Of a stretch of DNA of 64,000 nt, positions 20,407 to 29,013 are shown piece after piece. A model generated the notes under the pieces. That model was not told the origin of the DNA. It did not search any database and saw only the letters and a program-made list of their open reading frames with translations. Position 1 is the stretch's first letter, and each line of letters begins with the position of its first letter. Both the position numbers and the translations under genes were made by a program. Source of the stretch: Flagellimonas sp. CMM7 (GTDB lineage Bacteria; Bacteroidota; Bacteroidia; Flavobacteriales; Flavobacteriaceae); the NCBI RefSeq assembly GCF_021390195.1, contig NZ_CP090003.1, positions 360,001 through 424,000 of the forward strand, given 5' to 3'.

Positions 20407-20438
20407 GAAAAAGGCCCACTTAAAAGTGGGCCTTTTTT
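20407..20438. terminator. Bidirectional terminator
   Basis: Stem AAGGCCCACT / AGTGGGCCTT with flanking A- and T-runs, four bases from the end of the convergent FKBP gene and 20 bases after the porin gene. It can serve both. Confidence 0.9.
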
Positions 20439-20441
20439 ATT

Positions 20442-21425
20442 TTAATTATTATCTGGTGTTCGTTGAACATCCGGATTTAGATAATCTTCTATATCTCCCG
20501 TACTAGGATAGGGAAGAATAATGTTCCCATCTTCATCTGAAATTTCATTCCTGGTGGAAACCCCATCACCATCATCATCCGCATCTTGAAAGTTTGCGAA
20601 TGACACATTAATTGGTTCATCATCAGCATCCGTATTGTCATCATATAAATAACCGTTTCTATTTACATCTTCATCAATGGAAGGAATACCATCACCATCA
20701 TGATCTGTTCTATTTAAAGTAAAAAGGTCTATCGTAAACATAAGAGGACTGTATTGGGGTATTACTCCATTTATTGTTGAAAATCCACCTAACCCCGATG
20801 GGAAGATTATAAGTCCAACACCATATCCTTCAACCTCCACGGTGCCATCTCCATTTTCAATTACACTTCCTCCTATTTTAAAATTCGGAATGCCTTCAGC
20901 AAACCCTCTAAACCCTTGCTGAAGATCTTGCAATCGAGCCAAATCAAACCAAACAGGATTATTCAGGGAAGCATCAAAAGAAGTTCCATCAAGAAGTTTT
21001 CCTTCATAGCGAACAAATACAGAATCCGCTACAGTAGGATTAGGTCCTGTACCAGCCCTGGCAGAAAGATAGTATATGGTATGTGGTATGTCATTTTCTT
21101 CTACTGTCAACCCATGTTCAAAAGATGAAACATCAATAGTAGCAGATTCAAGTTCATCTCTATCCCATAAAGAGGTTTTATCCGCATTTTCTCCTGCTAT
21201 GGTATCTATTTTTATTCTAAAATCAAAACCAGCCGGTGGTGATGCAAATTCCTCATAATTGTAAAAATGAGTTTCTAAAAATTCTCTAATTTCTTCATCA
21301 TCTTCTGGGGAAACATCTGCCAGCAATAAAGGTGGAACAGCTACAAGATCTACGTCATCATCATTTTTGCAAGAAAAAAGTAATACGACAAAAAACAAAG
21401 AAAGAAAAAACCCGTACTTCATCAA
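20442..21425 (-). CDS. FKBP-type peptidyl-prolyl isomerase lipoprotein
   Basis: 327-residue lipoprotein with lipobox LLFSC at residues 15-19. An acidic stretch follows, then an FKBP domain (about residues 120-235; VRYEGKLLDGTSFDAS, FRGFAEGIPNFKIGG, IIFPSGLGG) and a C-terminal segment of aspartate-rich loops (DHDGDGIPSIDED, DADDDGDGVSTRNE) that look like calcium-binding thrombospondin-type-3 repeats. It probably assists folding in the periplasm or at the surface. The gene ends at a shared terminator. Confidence 0.88.
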   Translation of the reverse strand: MMKYGFFLSLFFVVLLFSCKNDDDVDLVAVPPLLLADVSPEDDEEIREFLETHFYNYEEFASPPAGFDFRIKIDTIAGENADKTSLWDRDELESATIDVSSFEHGLTVEENDIPHTIYYLSARAGTGPNPTVADSVFVRYEGKLLDGTSFDASLNNPVWFDLARLQDLQQGFRGFAEGIPNFKIGGSVIENGDGTVEVEGYGVGLIIFPSGLGGFSTINGVIPQYSPLMFTIDLFTLNRTDHDGDGIPSIDEDVNRNGYLYDDNTDADDEPINVSFANFQDADDDGDGVSTRNEISDEDGNIILPYPSTGDIEDYLNPDVQRTPDNN

Positions 21426-21500
21426 GTATATAATTTAGCTGCGCAAGATACAATTTTCCATTATTTTTGCTTCTTTCGTTAACAAAGATTTGCAGAGTTT

Positions 21501-21872
21501 ATGCGCATTGATAAATACCTTTGGTGTATTAGATACTATAAAACCAGAAACGTTGCTGCAGTTGCTGTTAAAAAAGGGCATGTTAGAGTTAATGGTGCCG
21601 TTATTAAGCCTTCAAGAGAAGTTTATCCTATGGATAAGTTGCTTGTAAGAAAAAACCAAATTGATTACCAGCTAACCGTTTTGGATATTCCCAAAAGCAG
21701 GGTTGGAGCAAAATTGGTGGATATCTATAGAAAAGAAACCACCCCAAAAGAAGCTTTTGAGCACAAGGAACTTTTAAAATCTGCAAAAGATCATTACAGA
21801 AAGAAAGGATTGGGAAGACCTACCAAAAAGGACAGAAGAGATATTGATGGATATTTGGATGAATCTGAATGA
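21501..21872 (+). CDS. S4-domain RNA-binding protein, Hsp15-like
   Basis: 123 residues. The N-terminal S4 motif MRIDKYLWCIRYYKTRNVAAVAVKKGHVRVNG is that of heat-shock protein Hsp15, which in E. coli binds free 50S subunits carrying nascent chains. The C-terminal half is basic (HYRKKGLGRPTKKDRRDIDGYL). A TATTTTTG element lies 32 bases upstream. The PRTase gene follows after 38 bases. Confidence 0.9.
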   Translation: MRIDKYLWCIRYYKTRNVAAVAVKKGHVRVNGAVIKPSREVYPMDKLLVRKNQIDYQLTVLDIPKSRVGAKLVDIYRKETTPKEAFEHKELLKSAKDHYRKKGLGRPTKKDRRDIDGYLDESE

Positions 21873-21910
21873 TTGGTTTATTTATCTTTGATTCTTAGTA
21901 TATTTAATTT

Positions 21911-22408
21911 ATGGTGAACCGCATATTGACCCACGAACAAATACAGCATACGGTAAAACGCATTTCTTACCAGATTTATGAGGCCAATGTTGATGAGAAG
22001 GAAATTATAATTGCCGGTATAGAAGGTGGAGGGTTAAATCTTGCAAAAAAAATAGCCGCGGTTCTCAAGAAAATCACTGACGCTCAAATTATTTTGTGTA
22101 AAATAAATATGGATAAGAAAAATCCGTTGGCTAGTGGTGTCAGTACTTCAATTACAGAAGAAGCATACAAGAACAAATCCATTGTACTAGTTGATGATGT
22201 TTTAAATTCTGGCACTACTCTGATATACGGAGTCCATCATTTTCTTAAAACACCTATAAAACAGCTCAAGACCGCTGTGCTGGTAAATAGAAATCACAAA
22301 AAATACCCTATTAAAGCTGATTATAAAGGTATTTCTCTGTCTACATCACTAAACGAACATATTAGAGTTGAATTTCAATCCAAAAATGATGCTGTATACT
22401 TAGAGTAA
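21911..22408 (+). CDS. Phosphoribosyltransferase family protein, PyrR-like
   Basis: 165 residues of the type I PRTase fold. The PRPP-binding loop is IVLVDDVLNSGTTLIYG near residue 98. The N-terminal hood starts NRILTHEQIQHTVKRISYQI, similar to PyrR and related uracil phosphoribosyltransferases. Whether it acts on pyrimidine messages or only as an enzyme cannot be decided from sequence. A TATCTTTG element lies 20 bases upstream. The 3' end overlaps the convergent aroK by nine bases. Confidence 0.85.
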   Translation: MVNRILTHEQIQHTVKRISYQIYEANVDEKEIIIAGIEGGGLNLAKKIAAVLKKITDAQIILCKINMDKKNPLASGVSTSITEEAYKNKSIVLVDDVLNSGTTLIYGVHHFLKTPIKQLKTAVLVNRNHKKYPIKADYKGISLSTSLNEHIRVEFQSKNDAVYLE

Positions 22409-22915
22409 AAGCTGTTTTATTTCATCAACCAATACTTCGATTGATTTTTTATCTGCATTCACCGAATGCTTGGCCTGGACATAAAACTGTCTTCTTTCAA
22501 AAAGATGCTTTCCAACAAACTCCAGTAAATCATCATTTTCAATATTCTTTACCAAAGGTCTATCATCCTTTTCTTGGCTAATCCTATTTGCCAAGGTTGA
22601 AACTGGCAATTGTAGGTAAATGGAATGGTTAGCATTTTCAACGATTGTTTTCATATTGCCTCCATAACAAGGTGTACCGCCGCCTGTTGAAAGAACTATT
22701 GATTCGTTTTCATTTAGTACCCTTGATAACATCTCATGCTCTACTTTTCTAAAGTAAATCTCCCCTTTTTCTAAAAAAATAGTGGCTATCGATTTTTTCA
22801 TTTGGTCTTCGATGTATTTATCCAAATCGATAAATTTTAGATTTAAGTCCCTGGCTAACAACCTACCAATAGATGACTTACCACTTGCCATATAACCAAC
22901 TAAAACTACTTTCAT
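22400..22915 (-). CDS. aroK: Shikimate kinase
   Basis: Phosphorylates shikimate at the 3-hydroxyl in the aromatic amino-acid pathway. 171 residues with Walker A GYMASGKSSIGR near residue 7, the shikimate-binding FIDLDKYIE, FRKVEHEML and STGGGTPCY segments, and the lid around EKDDRPLVK. Length is typical. Confidence 0.95.
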   Translation of the reverse strand: MKVVLVGYMASGKSSIGRLLARDLNLKFIDLDKYIEDQMKKSIATIFLEKGEIYFRKVEHEMLSRVLNENESIVLSTGGGTPCYGGNMKTIVENANHSIYLQLPVSTLANRISQEKDDRPLVKNIENDDLLEFVGKHLFERRQFYVQAKHSVNADKKSIEVLVDEIKQLLL

Positions 22916-22968
22916 TTATTAGAATTAAAAGTGATTTGAAAAAAACACAAATTTATCATTAAATCATC

Positions 22969-22998
22969 TTGTAAAATAAATTAATGATATTATATTTG
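22969..22998 (+). promoter_or_regulatory. tRNA-Lys promoter
   Basis: TTG at 22969-22971, exactly 19 bases, then TATATTTG at 22991-22998: a textbook Bacteroidota promoter 39 bases upstream of the tRNA. Confidence 0.75.
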
Positions 22999-23037
22999 CA
23001 GCCGCTTAGAGCAGCATATAAATGTTGAAATAAGTAA

Positions 23038-23110
23038 GACCTGATAGCTCAGTTGGTAGAGCATCTCCCTTTTAAGGAGAGGGTCCTGGGTTCGAGCCCC
23101 AGTCAGGTCA
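23038..23110 (+). tRNA. tRNA-Lys (anticodon TTT)
   Basis: Cloverleaf is complete: acceptor stem GACCTGA / TCAGGTC with discriminator A, D-loop AGCTCAGTTGGTAGAGC, anticodon stem TCTCC / GGAGA with loop CTTTTAA (anticodon TTT), and T-arm CTGGG TTCGAGC CCCAG. The 3' CCA is not encoded. It is the probable attachment site of the integrase-bearing element that follows. Confidence 0.98.
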
Positions 23111-23134
23111 CTGGAACGGTTATCAAAGAAAACC

Positions 23135-23168
23135 AAAACCCTGCTAATTATATGATTGGCAGGGTTTT
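23135..23168 (+). terminator. Hairpin after tRNA-Lys
   Basis: Perfect 10-bp stem AAAACCCTGC / GCAGGGTTTT with a 14-base loop that can partly close. It lies 24 bases after the tRNA and ends in a T-rich stretch, consistent with a terminator. Confidence 0.75.
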
Positions 23169-23214
23169 ATGTTTTTTGGAAAATCATTTGGTTTGGTATT
23201 ATTTGATATGTTTT

Positions 23215-23266
23215 GGTCACAAATCGTCAACATAATTCCAAAATGGTCACAAATTTGGTCACAAAT
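23215..23266 (+). repeat. Three direct copies of GGTCACAAAT beside the integrase
   Basis: GGTCACAAAT occurs at 23215-23224, 23245-23254 and 23257-23266, spaced 30 and 12 bases apart, in the gap between tRNA-Lys and the integrase. Repeated 10-mers in this position resemble arm-type binding sites of tyrosine integrases or of an excisionase. The repeats are seen directly; the role is inferred. Confidence 0.6.
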
Positions 23267-23354
23267 CGGTAAGTTGGCCTCCAGGATAACCTAAGACCGC
23301 AGTGTTGATTTGGCTTTCGTCACAAAAAATGTTTCATTTAAAAAGACGACAACA

Positions 23355-24587
23355 ATGCGCACCACATCCACATTTTCCATCCTTTTTTGGGTCTATTCTA
23401 CCAGAGCGGACCGAAACAACGAATCCCCGATCTATGCACGTATTTCCCTAAACGGTAAAAGGGCAGGGTTGAGCCTCAAACAAAAGATCAATTTAGACCT
23501 CTGGGACGCCACACGGCAAAGAGCAAAGGGAAATAACATGACCGCAAGACAGATCAACAACTATCTCAGCGATGTCAGGGCTGATCTAGTTCAGTGTAAA
23601 CGCGATCTGGAACGGGAGGGACGAATTCTGTCAGCCGAACTTATCAAGCTCAGATATCTCGGAGAGGATAAAAAAGTACATTCGCTGTTGGACATTTTTG
23701 AGTTCCACAACAAAAAGATGAAGAGCAAACTGGCCCCGAAAACACTATGCCACTATAGAACCAGTCAAAAATATATCTTGGCCTTTGTCCAAAGCGAGTT
23801 TGGCAAACCGGACAGGTTCTTGAAGCAGCTCAATCATAAGTTCGTTATCAGTTTTGAGCACTTCCTAAGGGAATATAGCCCTGAGCATTACCAGGGGAAA
23901 ATAGGCAACAATGCAGTGATGAAACATATACAAAGGTTGCGCAAAATGGTAACCTTGGCCTATGATATGGAGTGGATCGACCGTGACCCCTTTGTCCGTT
24001 TCAAGCCACATATGGAAAGGGAGGAGCGGGAATTCCTGACCGAAAAGGAGCTCAAGGACATTATCGATCTCGAAATCCACATTGAACGCCTTGCCCTTGT
24101 TCGAGATGTTTTCGTTTTTAGCTGCTATACCGGAATTTCATATGCCGATATCGCTCAGATGGACAATCAAAGTGTTGTTTTTAATGATGATGGCAGTAAA
24201 TGGTTAACGGGAAAAAGAAACAAGACCGGGGTCCAGTTCAAAATCCCTTTACTGCCCTTGGCGGAATCCATTATCCAAAAATATGCCTATCATCCCAGAA
24301 CGCAGTTTTCCAAGAAATTGGTTCCCATAATTTCCAACCAAAAACTAAACAGTTACCTTAAGGAGATTGCCGATCAGTGCAGTATTTCAAAAAACTTGAC
24401 CTTTCATATGGCCAGGCATACTTTTGCCACAACGGTGACCCTTACCAATGGAGTCCCAATTGAAACCGTAAGCAAGCTTTTGGGCCACAGAAGTTTAAAG
24501 ACCACACAGATATATGCCAAGATCATAGAGAAAAAGGTTCAAGAGGATATGGATATTTTGAAAAAGAAACTAGGTAACAAAAAATAA
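23355..24587 (+). CDS. Tyrosine-type integrase, Bacteroidota mobile-element type
   Basis: 410 residues from the ATG at 23355; an upstream TTG adds 15 residues without support. It has an N-terminal arm-binding domain (FSILFWVYSTRADRNNESPIYARIS), a SAM-like core-binding domain (residues about 110-210) and the catalytic domain. Catalytic residues are HMARHTFA (HxxR), LLGHRSLKTTQIYAKI (His and the nucleophilic Tyr). The first catalytic Arg is absent: CYTGISYADIAQM stands where TGLR is expected, as in the IntDOT-like branch. It lies 245 bases after tRNA-Lys, as expected for an integrated element. Confidence 0.93.
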   Translation: MRTTSTFSILFWVYSTRADRNNESPIYARISLNGKRAGLSLKQKINLDLWDATRQRAKGNNMTARQINNYLSDVRADLVQCKRDLEREGRILSAELIKLRYLGEDKKVHSLLDIFEFHNKKMKSKLAPKTLCHYRTSQKYILAFVQSEFGKPDRFLKQLNHKFVISFEHFLREYSPEHYQGKIGNNAVMKHIQRLRKMVTLAYDMEWIDRDPFVRFKPHMEREEREFLTEKELKDIIDLEIHIERLALVRDVFVFSCYTGISYADIAQMDNQSVVFNDDGSKWLTGKRNKTGVQFKIPLLPLAESIIQKYAYHPRTQFSKKLVPIISNQKLNSYLKEIADQCSISKNLTFHMARHTFATTVTLTNGVPIETVSKLLGHRSLKTTQIYAKIIEKKVQEDMDILKKKLGNKK

Positions 24588-24631
24588 ATCTTCGAGAGGT
24601 CTTTTAATGAACCATGGGCTATGAGAAAATC

Positions 24632-25603
24632 TTAGATAATGATTTTACTCAATGGTCCCTTTTCCAAATGATTTAATATATCCTCGGTCATAAAATCCAG
24701 GTCATATTTAGGGTTCCAGCCCCAGTCGTTCCTGGCCAAGCTGTCATCCACTTTTCTTGGCCAGTTCTCTGCGATTTTTTGTCTAAAATCAGGTCTGAAG
24801 CGCACCTTGAACTTGGGGTAGAACCGTAGGATACTTTCATATACTTCCAAAGGGGTAAAGCTCATCCCTTGGATATTGTATCCCGTTCGGACCTTGATTT
24901 TCTCTTCTGGTTCCCGCATCAAATCCAAAGCAGCCTTTACCGCATCGGGCATGTACATCATGGGCAGGCGCATGTCCCGTTCCAAGTAGCAGGTATAGGG
25001 CCTTCCCTGTACGGCATGGTGGAAGATGTCCACCGCATAGTCCGTGGTCCCGCCCCCTGGCAGTGAACGGTGGCCGATGAGGCCCGGGTACCGTAGGCTG
25101 CGAACGTCCAATCCATATTTTTTGTGGTAATAGCGGCACCAGAGCTCCCCTGCCGATTTGGCGATGCCATAGACCGTGTTGGGCTGGATGACCGTATGCT
25201 GCCTTGTTCCCTTTTTTTCGGTGTTGCCCCCGAATACCGCAATAGAGGAGGGCCAGAACAGTTTTTCGATTTTCATGCGCCGTGCCGTTTCCAATACGAG
25301 CAAGAGCCCGTCCAGGTTTACCTGCCAGGTGGCATGGGGGTCCACTTCCCCATCGGCGGAGAGAATCGCCGCCAGATGGTATATCTGGGTAATGTTGTGC
25401 CCTTGTATGATGCGGTCCATCCGGTCCGGTGCAAAGATGTTCAAGGGCTCAAAATGGCAATAGGAGAAGTGTGTTCGAACCTCTTCCCGTATGTCCGAGG
25501 CGACAACGGCATCCTCTCCGAAGACCGCGGCCAAAGTACGGCAGAGTTCCCGGCCCAACTGACCACCGGCCCCAATCACCAATATCCTGTTACGTTCCAA
25601 CAT
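24632..25603 (-). CDS. L-threonine 3-dehydrogenase-like SDR
   Basis: NAD-dependent extended short-chain dehydrogenase, 323 residues from the ATG at 25603 (MLERNRILVIGAGGQLGREL); a further ATG at 25630 adds nine residues. Cofactor motif GAGGQLG is near residue 12. The catalytic region has WPSSIAVFGG and YGIAK, and the substrate region RYPGLIGH, PGGGTTDYAVDIF and LPMMYMPDAVKAA, all typical of SDR-type threonine dehydrogenase, which oxidises threonine to 2-amino-3-ketobutyrate. Codon use is visibly richer in G and C than in core genes of this window, suggesting transfer with the adjacent integrase. Confidence 0.88.
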   Translation of the reverse strand: MLERNRILVIGAGGQLGRELCRTLAAVFGEDAVVASDIREEVRTHFSYCHFEPLNIFAPDRMDRIIQGHNITQIYHLAAILSADGEVDPHATWQVNLDGLLLVLETARRMKIEKLFWPSSIAVFGGNTEKKGTRQHTVIQPNTVYGIAKSAGELWCRYYHKKYGLDVRSLRYPGLIGHRSLPGGGTTDYAVDIFHHAVQGRPYTCYLERDMRLPMMYMPDAVKAALDLMREPEEKIKVRTGYNIQGMSFTPLEVYESILRFYPKFKVRFRPDFRQKIAENWPRKVDDSLARNDWGWNPKYDLDFMTEDILNHLEKGPLSKIII

Positions 25604-25716
25604 GGTTCTTTCCTTGGCGAGAGGGCCCACCTCCAGGGCAGGCCCACACCTTTTTTAAAACTAACTAACTATGTTCATTTGTCCTTCCCGGTCCCTTTAG
25701 AAAGGCACTACATATT

Positions 25717-25818
25717 CTATCCGAATACCATCTTCCATAGCCATAGAAAGAAAAAGAACAGGGCGCAGGATGCGCACAGCCATATGAGCACCATCAATAT
25801 CTTGTTCCGTTTTTCCAT
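25717..25818 (-). CDS. Small single-span membrane protein (33 aa)
   Basis: A short frame of 33 codons starts at ATG 25818. The product begins MEKRNKILMVLIWLC, continues with a run of phenylalanine, leucine and tryptophan forming one transmembrane helix, and ends KMVFG. Positive residues at the N-terminus and a helix of about 23 residues fit a real membrane peptide. It lies between the threonine dehydrogenase-like gene and dsbD on the same strand. No family recognised. Confidence 0.4.
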   Translation of the reverse strand: MEKRNKILMVLIWLCASCALFFFFLWLWKMVFG

Positions 25819-26146
25819 GGCATACTACCTTCTTAATATAAAAAGAGTGGACGGCCCACCTTGTGACAGGACGGGCCTTTCCGCTCCAATATCCGAGTCC
25901 ACGCCCTCACGAAGTGTGGACATCGGTGCATCAAAAGATCCTCTGCATTGATCTACCGGTTTGCTAACTAATTCAAATAACCTCTAATGAAAACAAAGCC
26001 TAGGTATTCCTTTGATATGATTGTTCACTATTTCAATCCAAAAAGGGGAAGCGGTTTTTTTCAAAACCAACCATTGTTCCAATTCTTACCGTTCCCCTTT
26101 TGACTAACTCAAACTAACTCTACTCTAAGTAAGCTTGCTCTTTATA
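25819..26146. other. Non-coding gap upstream of the 33-aa protein
   Basis: I see no convincing gene. A minus-strand frame of 32 codons (starting MHRCPHFVRAWTRIL) exists but has no protein-like character. Direct repeats of ACTAACTC-like sequence occur near 26102-26120. No clear hairpin terminator follows dsbD. Confidence 0.3.
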
Positions 26147-27658
26147 TTATTGTTCCAAATCCCTGGATTCAAATTTTTCTATCCCAGACTCCAAGAATTC
26201 AACAAAATTTTCAATGTCCAGATCATAGGCCCTGGGTTCCACCAACAGGTTTTCTTCCGAGTCCATCAGCACGTAGAACGGCTGGGCATTGTTCACATAT
26301 TTTACAATCTGGTAATCTGCGTTCTGTTTCCCAATGGTCTTTTTTGTCTTGCCATCGTATTCGCTGATGTAGTGGTCCCTTTCGGGCAGTTCGGTCTTAT
26401 CGTCCACATACAGGGCCAAGATTATGTAATCGTTCTTCAGAATTTCCAATACGCGAGGGTCGCTCCATACCCGGGCCTCCATCTCCCGACAGTTCACACA
26501 GCCGTGGCCCGTGAAGTCCACAAAGATGGGTTTGTCCTGTGCCTTTGCGCATTCCCTCGCCTGCTCCAGGTCAAAATAGCCGTCAAGACCATGTGGCAAC
26601 TTGAACAGCACTGTATGTTTGGGCTCGGGACAGCCCGACGTGGGCAGCGTATTTGTTTCACCCCGTCGTATGTTGTCTGAATCATTGCCAATCCCATTGG
26701 ACTGTATGTTAAACTCTTGGGTGGTCATTGGCGGCAGGTAGCCCGATAAGGGCTTTAGGGGCGCCCCGAACATCCCCGGGACCATGTATACTATAAAACT
26801 GAAAACGACAATGGCCATCAGTAGTTTTGGTACCGTGGTCCTGTTGCTTTCCGAATCATGGGGCAGTCTCAGCTTCCCCAAAAGGTAAAGGCCCAAAAGC
26901 GTAAGGATCGCAATCCATATCGCCAGGAACACCTCCCTGTCCAGGATGCCCCAATGGTACACCTGATCCGCGATACTAAGGAACTTCAGTGCCAGGGCCA
27001 GTTCCAGAAAGCCCAGGACCACCTTTACCTCCTGGAGCCAGCCTCCCGACCTTGGCAGTTTTTTAAGCCATTGCGGAAAGGCGGCGAACAATGTAAAAGG
27101 GAGTGCCAATGCCAATGAAAAGCAAAGCATCCCCACAATCGGCTTGATAATCTGTCCCCCGGCCGATAGCACCAACACACTTCCCACAATAGGGCCAGTA
27201 CAGGAAAAGGAGACCAGTACCAGGGTAAAGGCCATGAAGAACACGCCCAGTGTCCCCTTGGCACTGCTCTTCTTGTCCATCTTGTTCACCCATGTATTCG
27301 GAAGTGTGATATCGAACATGCCCAGAAAGGAGGCCGCGAAGACCAGAAAGATCACAAAGAACAATAAGTTCGGAAGCCAATGTGTACTGAGCCAATTGGC
27401 GAACTCGGGCCCGTTCATCTTGGCCACCAAGGTCCCCGCGACCACGTAGATCAGAACAATGAAAAAGCCGAACAACAGCGCCCTTCTGATCCCCTGTCTG
27501 TGGTTCTTCTTTTTGGTCGCCTCCAGGGTCGGTCCCCTGTTCCCGTCATGCCCGAAATAGCTCACCGTGAGCGGTACCATAGGGAACACGCAAGGGGTCA
27601 GGACCGCTGCAAGGCCAGAGCCGAATGCCAATATCATGAATGTAAGAAGACCGTCCAT
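26147..27658 (-). CDS. DsbD-type thiol:disulfide interchange protein, membrane and thioredoxin domains
   Basis: 503 residues. The N-terminal two thirds is a CcdA/DsbD transmembrane domain with about eight helices; conserved cysteines are in LTPCVFPMVPLTVSYFG (near residue 23) and SFSCTGPIVGS (near residue 152). The C-terminal thioredoxin domain (about residues 360-490) has the active site GHGCVNCREME. It passes electrons from cytoplasmic thioredoxin to periplasmic partners. The usual N-terminal substrate domain is missing here and is encoded by the upstream gene. GC-rich codon use matches the neighbouring dehydrogenase. Confidence 0.93.
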   Translation of the reverse strand: MDGLLTFMILAFGSGLAAVLTPCVFPMVPLTVSYFGHDGNRGPTLEATKKKNHRQGIRRALLFGFFIVLIYVVAGTLVAKMNGPEFANWLSTHWLPNLLFFVIFLVFAASFLGMFDITLPNTWVNKMDKKSSAKGTLGVFFMAFTLVLVSFSCTGPIVGSVLVLSAGGQIIKPIVGMLCFSLALALPFTLFAAFPQWLKKLPRSGGWLQEVKVVLGFLELALALKFLSIADQVYHWGILDREVFLAIWIAILTLLGLYLLGKLRLPHDSESNRTTVPKLLMAIVVFSFIVYMVPGMFGAPLKPLSGYLPPMTTQEFNIQSNGIGNDSDNIRRGETNTLPTSGCPEPKHTVLFKLPHGLDGYFDLEQARECAKAQDKPIFVDFTGHGCVNCREMEARVWSDPRVLEILKNDYIILALYVDDKTELPERDHYISEYDGKTKKTIGKQNADYQIVKYVNNAQPFYVLMDSEENLLVEPRAYDLDIENFVEFLESGIEKFESRDLEQ

Positions 27659-27732
27659 AGTCGTTTCAACTGGATTTTTTATCGTGTTATGTGTAATTGG
27701 TTTCTTTTCTTTAAAAAAGCGCTTTTATGCTG

Positions 27733-28212
27733 TTATCGGAGGGCCTTAAGGTCGATGTCAAGTTCCTCCTCGCCCATCACGCACTGTCCCGTTTCCATGG
27801 AACAGACCGTGTAGTTGATAACCGCCCTTATCTCCGGATTATCCTCCAATATCCTTATATGCTGTTTGAAGCCACCTCCCGATTCGGTGATGATGCGTAC
27901 CTCTCCTTTCCATACCCCATCGTACTTCGTTATGACCTTTATCGGTTCCGGTCCGCCCAATAGCTCAAAGCCCTTTCCAGTGAACGTCACGGTAGTTGGC
28001 AATGGTCCTAGGTTTGGATCCTGGTCCGTGGCGTATACGTACCACGAAGGGTCCAACTCCACTTTGAAGCAGAGCTCCACTACCTGTCCCTTTTTGACAT
28101 CCGCATCAGACACCTCATGAGACCAGGTGGCCGGTTCGATTATTTGAGCTGAACAGTTGTTTGAATACCAAGACATTATTAGTGCAAATACTATACCTAT
28201 TCTTGATTTCAT
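27733..28212 (-). CDS. DsbD N-terminal (nDsbD-like) domain protein
   Basis: 159 residues with a signal peptide (residues 1-22, ending NCSA). An immunoglobulin-like domain resembling the periplasmic alpha domain of DsbD follows: WSHEVSDADVKKGQVVELCFKV, SWYVYATDQDPNLGPLPTTV, and the C-terminal INYTVCSMETGQCVMGEEEL, which carries the two redox cysteines. It precedes the dsbD gene by 74 bases on the same strand, so the two together make one complete DsbD in two pieces. Confidence 0.88.
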   Translation of the reverse strand: MKSRIGIVFALIMSWYSNNCSAQIIEPATWSHEVSDADVKKGQVVELCFKVELDPSWYVYATDQDPNLGPLPTTVTFTGKGFELLGGPEPIKVITKYDGVWKGEVRIITESGGGFKQHIRILEDNPEIRAVINYTVCSMETGQCVMGEEELDIDLKALR

Positions 28213-28251
28213 TTAAATAATGATTATTGGATTTTGAGTGTACTAATGCTA

Positions 28252-28971
28252 TTAATAACTATTAATAGGGCGTACCAAGAGACTACTCCCACTAACCCCA
28301 TTATCCTTAAGTCCAACTAGGGCAAAGGTTATATTTTTGAACAGTGGCATTATGCCCACGGGGGGAACTGGAACCAAGTTTGTTGAAGCTACTACAGTTT
28401 CCGTTTCATCTACGAACTGGAATGTGTATAGCGAAATATCCCTTGTCGCAGGCAATGGCATAAACTCCGTTCCATCCTTAAAAGAAAGACCACTTGCCAA
28501 ATCATTCGTTTCACCGGAAACTCTTACCGAAATCTCTCCAATATCGGGAGAAAGGTTAATGAACCTAACACCAACCAAACTATCCTGTAAGGTGAGTATT
28601 CTATCCTCTAAGTAAAACCCATCAATATCTTCATTCTCACCGGTCAAAAACAATGTTCCCAGTCCTCCTTCGGGAATAGAGATTGTTGTAGAAAACAATG
28701 TAGATAGAGTATCAACTGAATTTATAAAACTTATTTCCCTTTCTTTCTCCGCTGGGATTGTATAGACTTGGCTTAGACGGTACCTTAACGTAGGGTTGCT
28801 TGCAAGGGTTATTGGTCTTTCAAAATAGTTAACATGCAATGGAGGCCCATCCACAGCCCCATGAAATACTTTTAAAGAAGCTGCAGATGGAATTATATTA
28901 TCTTCCTCACTACAACTTAAGGTGATAGCTGAAAATAATAATAATACTATAATTATGTTCAATTTTCTCAT
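28252..28971 (-). CDS. DUF4397 domain lipoprotein
   Basis: 239 residues from the ATG at 28971 (MRKLNIIIVLLLFSAITLSC, lipobox at the end). An ATG at 29013 would add 14 residues before the signal peptide. DUF4397-type features include SLKVFHGAVDGPPLHVNYFE, VRFINLSPDIGEISVRVSG and repeated beta-strands. Such surface lipoproteins commonly accompany TlpA-like and SusC/D genes in Bacteroidota; molecular role unknown. Confidence 0.8.
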   Translation of the reverse strand: MRKLNIIIVLLLFSAITLSCSEEDNIIPSAASLKVFHGAVDGPPLHVNYFERPITLASNPTLRYRLSQVYTIPAEKEREISFINSVDTLSTLFSTTISIPEGGLGTLFLTGENEDIDGFYLEDRILTLQDSLVGVRFINLSPDIGEISVRVSGETNDLASGLSFKDGTEFMPLPATRDISLYTFQFVDETETVVASTNLVPVPPVGIMPLFKNITFALVGLKDNGVSGSSLLVRPINSY

Positions 28972-29013
28972 GATTTTCTTTTTTGTGTTACGTATTAAAT
29001 AATATGTTGGCAC

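Noticed and set aside
25124..25951. 275-codon plus-strand ORF opposite the dehydrogenase gene
   Set aside because: It is antisense to a well-supported SDR, lacks any family pattern, and arises from the GC-richer codon use of that block.
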